This document shows, in pieces, positions 6,234 through 6,318 of a DNA stretch of 6,318 nucleotides. Under the pieces are notes generated by a model that was given only the letters and a program-made list of their open reading frames with translations, ran no database searches and had not been told where the DNA came from. A program made the position numbers and the translations under genes. This DNA comes from Alteromonadaceae bacterium (GTDB lineage: Bacteria > Pseudomonadota > Gammaproteobacteria > Pseudomonadales > Oleiphilaceae): assembly GCA_013393545.1 (NCBI GenBank), contig JABXHG010000154.1, positions 1-6,318 of the forward strand. Direction: 5' to 3'. Position 1 is the stretch's first letter. The number at the start of each line of letters is the position of its first letter.

Positions 6234-6318
6234 GCCTTGCCCGAGTTCGATCGGCTAATTGGCCCACATCCCCATTCTCCGGGTGCCGTTGTCCGCTCCC
6301 TTTCCGTGTGCCCCCAAC
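6234..6318 (-). pseudogene. Upstream continuation of the purine permease frame, with an in-frame stop and decaying similarity
   Basis: In the same frame as the permease, the minus strand reads MGMWAN, stop (TAG, 6257-6255), PIELGQG, then MGLNAFF. From memory of the AzgA family the expected text is close to [21 protein letters not shown]. The stop thus replaces a Tyr codon by one base, and Ala, Ala and Pro are changed to Glu, Gly and Gln. Further toward the window edge (ADNGTRR, then GAHGKG) only scattered expected residues remain, yet the frame is never shifted. This could be a decaying gene start, but a graded rise in substitutions up to a sequence end fits low-quality bases at a contig terminus better. 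The N-terminal part of the protein lies beyond the window. Confidence 0.6.

Overview
The window looks like ordinary chromosome from a GC-rich (about 60% by eye) marine-type gammaproteobacterium, close to Marinobacter or Pseudomonas. The FAD enzyme at 340-1743 strongly resembles the Pseudomonas D-2-hydroxyglutarate dehydrogenase. The gene mix (apt, an AzgA-type purine permease, an ABC1/UbiB kinase, an FAHD1-like hydrolase) is core metabolism. I see no mobile element, CRISPR array, RNA gene or phage gene. Both ends cut through genes, so this is probably a whole contig or a fragment of one.

Layout. At the left edge, the first 51 codons of an exported protein run leftward (154 to 1) and leave the window. 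A 185-base divergent promoter region (155-339) separates it from a rightward two-gene unit: D-2-hydroxyglutarate dehydrogenase (340-1743) and a CobB-like sirtuin (1743-2438), whose stop and start codons overlap as TAATG. The sirtuin converges on the leftward ABC1/UbiB-type kinase gene (2547-3857) across a 108-base gap holding a long hairpin. The rest of the window is leftward. In order of transcription it is the purine permease (right edge to 5169), apt (5136-4594), an FAH-family hydrolase (4577-3915), then the kinase gene. Gaps of 32 and 16 bases suggest that permease, apt and the hydrolase share one transcript. The kinase gene has a 57-base leader with its own candidate promoter inside a perfect 9-bp inverted repeat.

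How the genes fit together. The permease and apt form a purine import and salvage pair: a nucleobase enters and adenine is converted to AMP with PRPP. The dehydrogenase would return D-2-hydroxyglutarate, a by-product of SerA in the serine pathway, to 2-oxoglutarate. Its sirtuin partner keeps the Tyr/Arg pair that recognises succinyl-lysine, so both members of that unit may touch 2-oxoglutarate/succinyl-CoA metabolism; this is inference. The FAH protein has every catalytic residue of FAHD1-type acylpyruvase/oxaloacetate decarboxylase. The ABC1 kinase probably supports ubiquinone biosynthesis or membrane lipid function.

Points for a second look are the sirtuin that lacks the zinc cysteines, the dyad over the kinase promoter and ribosome-binding site, the alternative hairpins between the convergent genes, and the right edge. 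There the permease reading frame continues with recognisable family residues but with a stop codon and growing mismatch, which looks more like poor sequence at a contig end than a true pseudogene. I found no convincing previously undescribed system.
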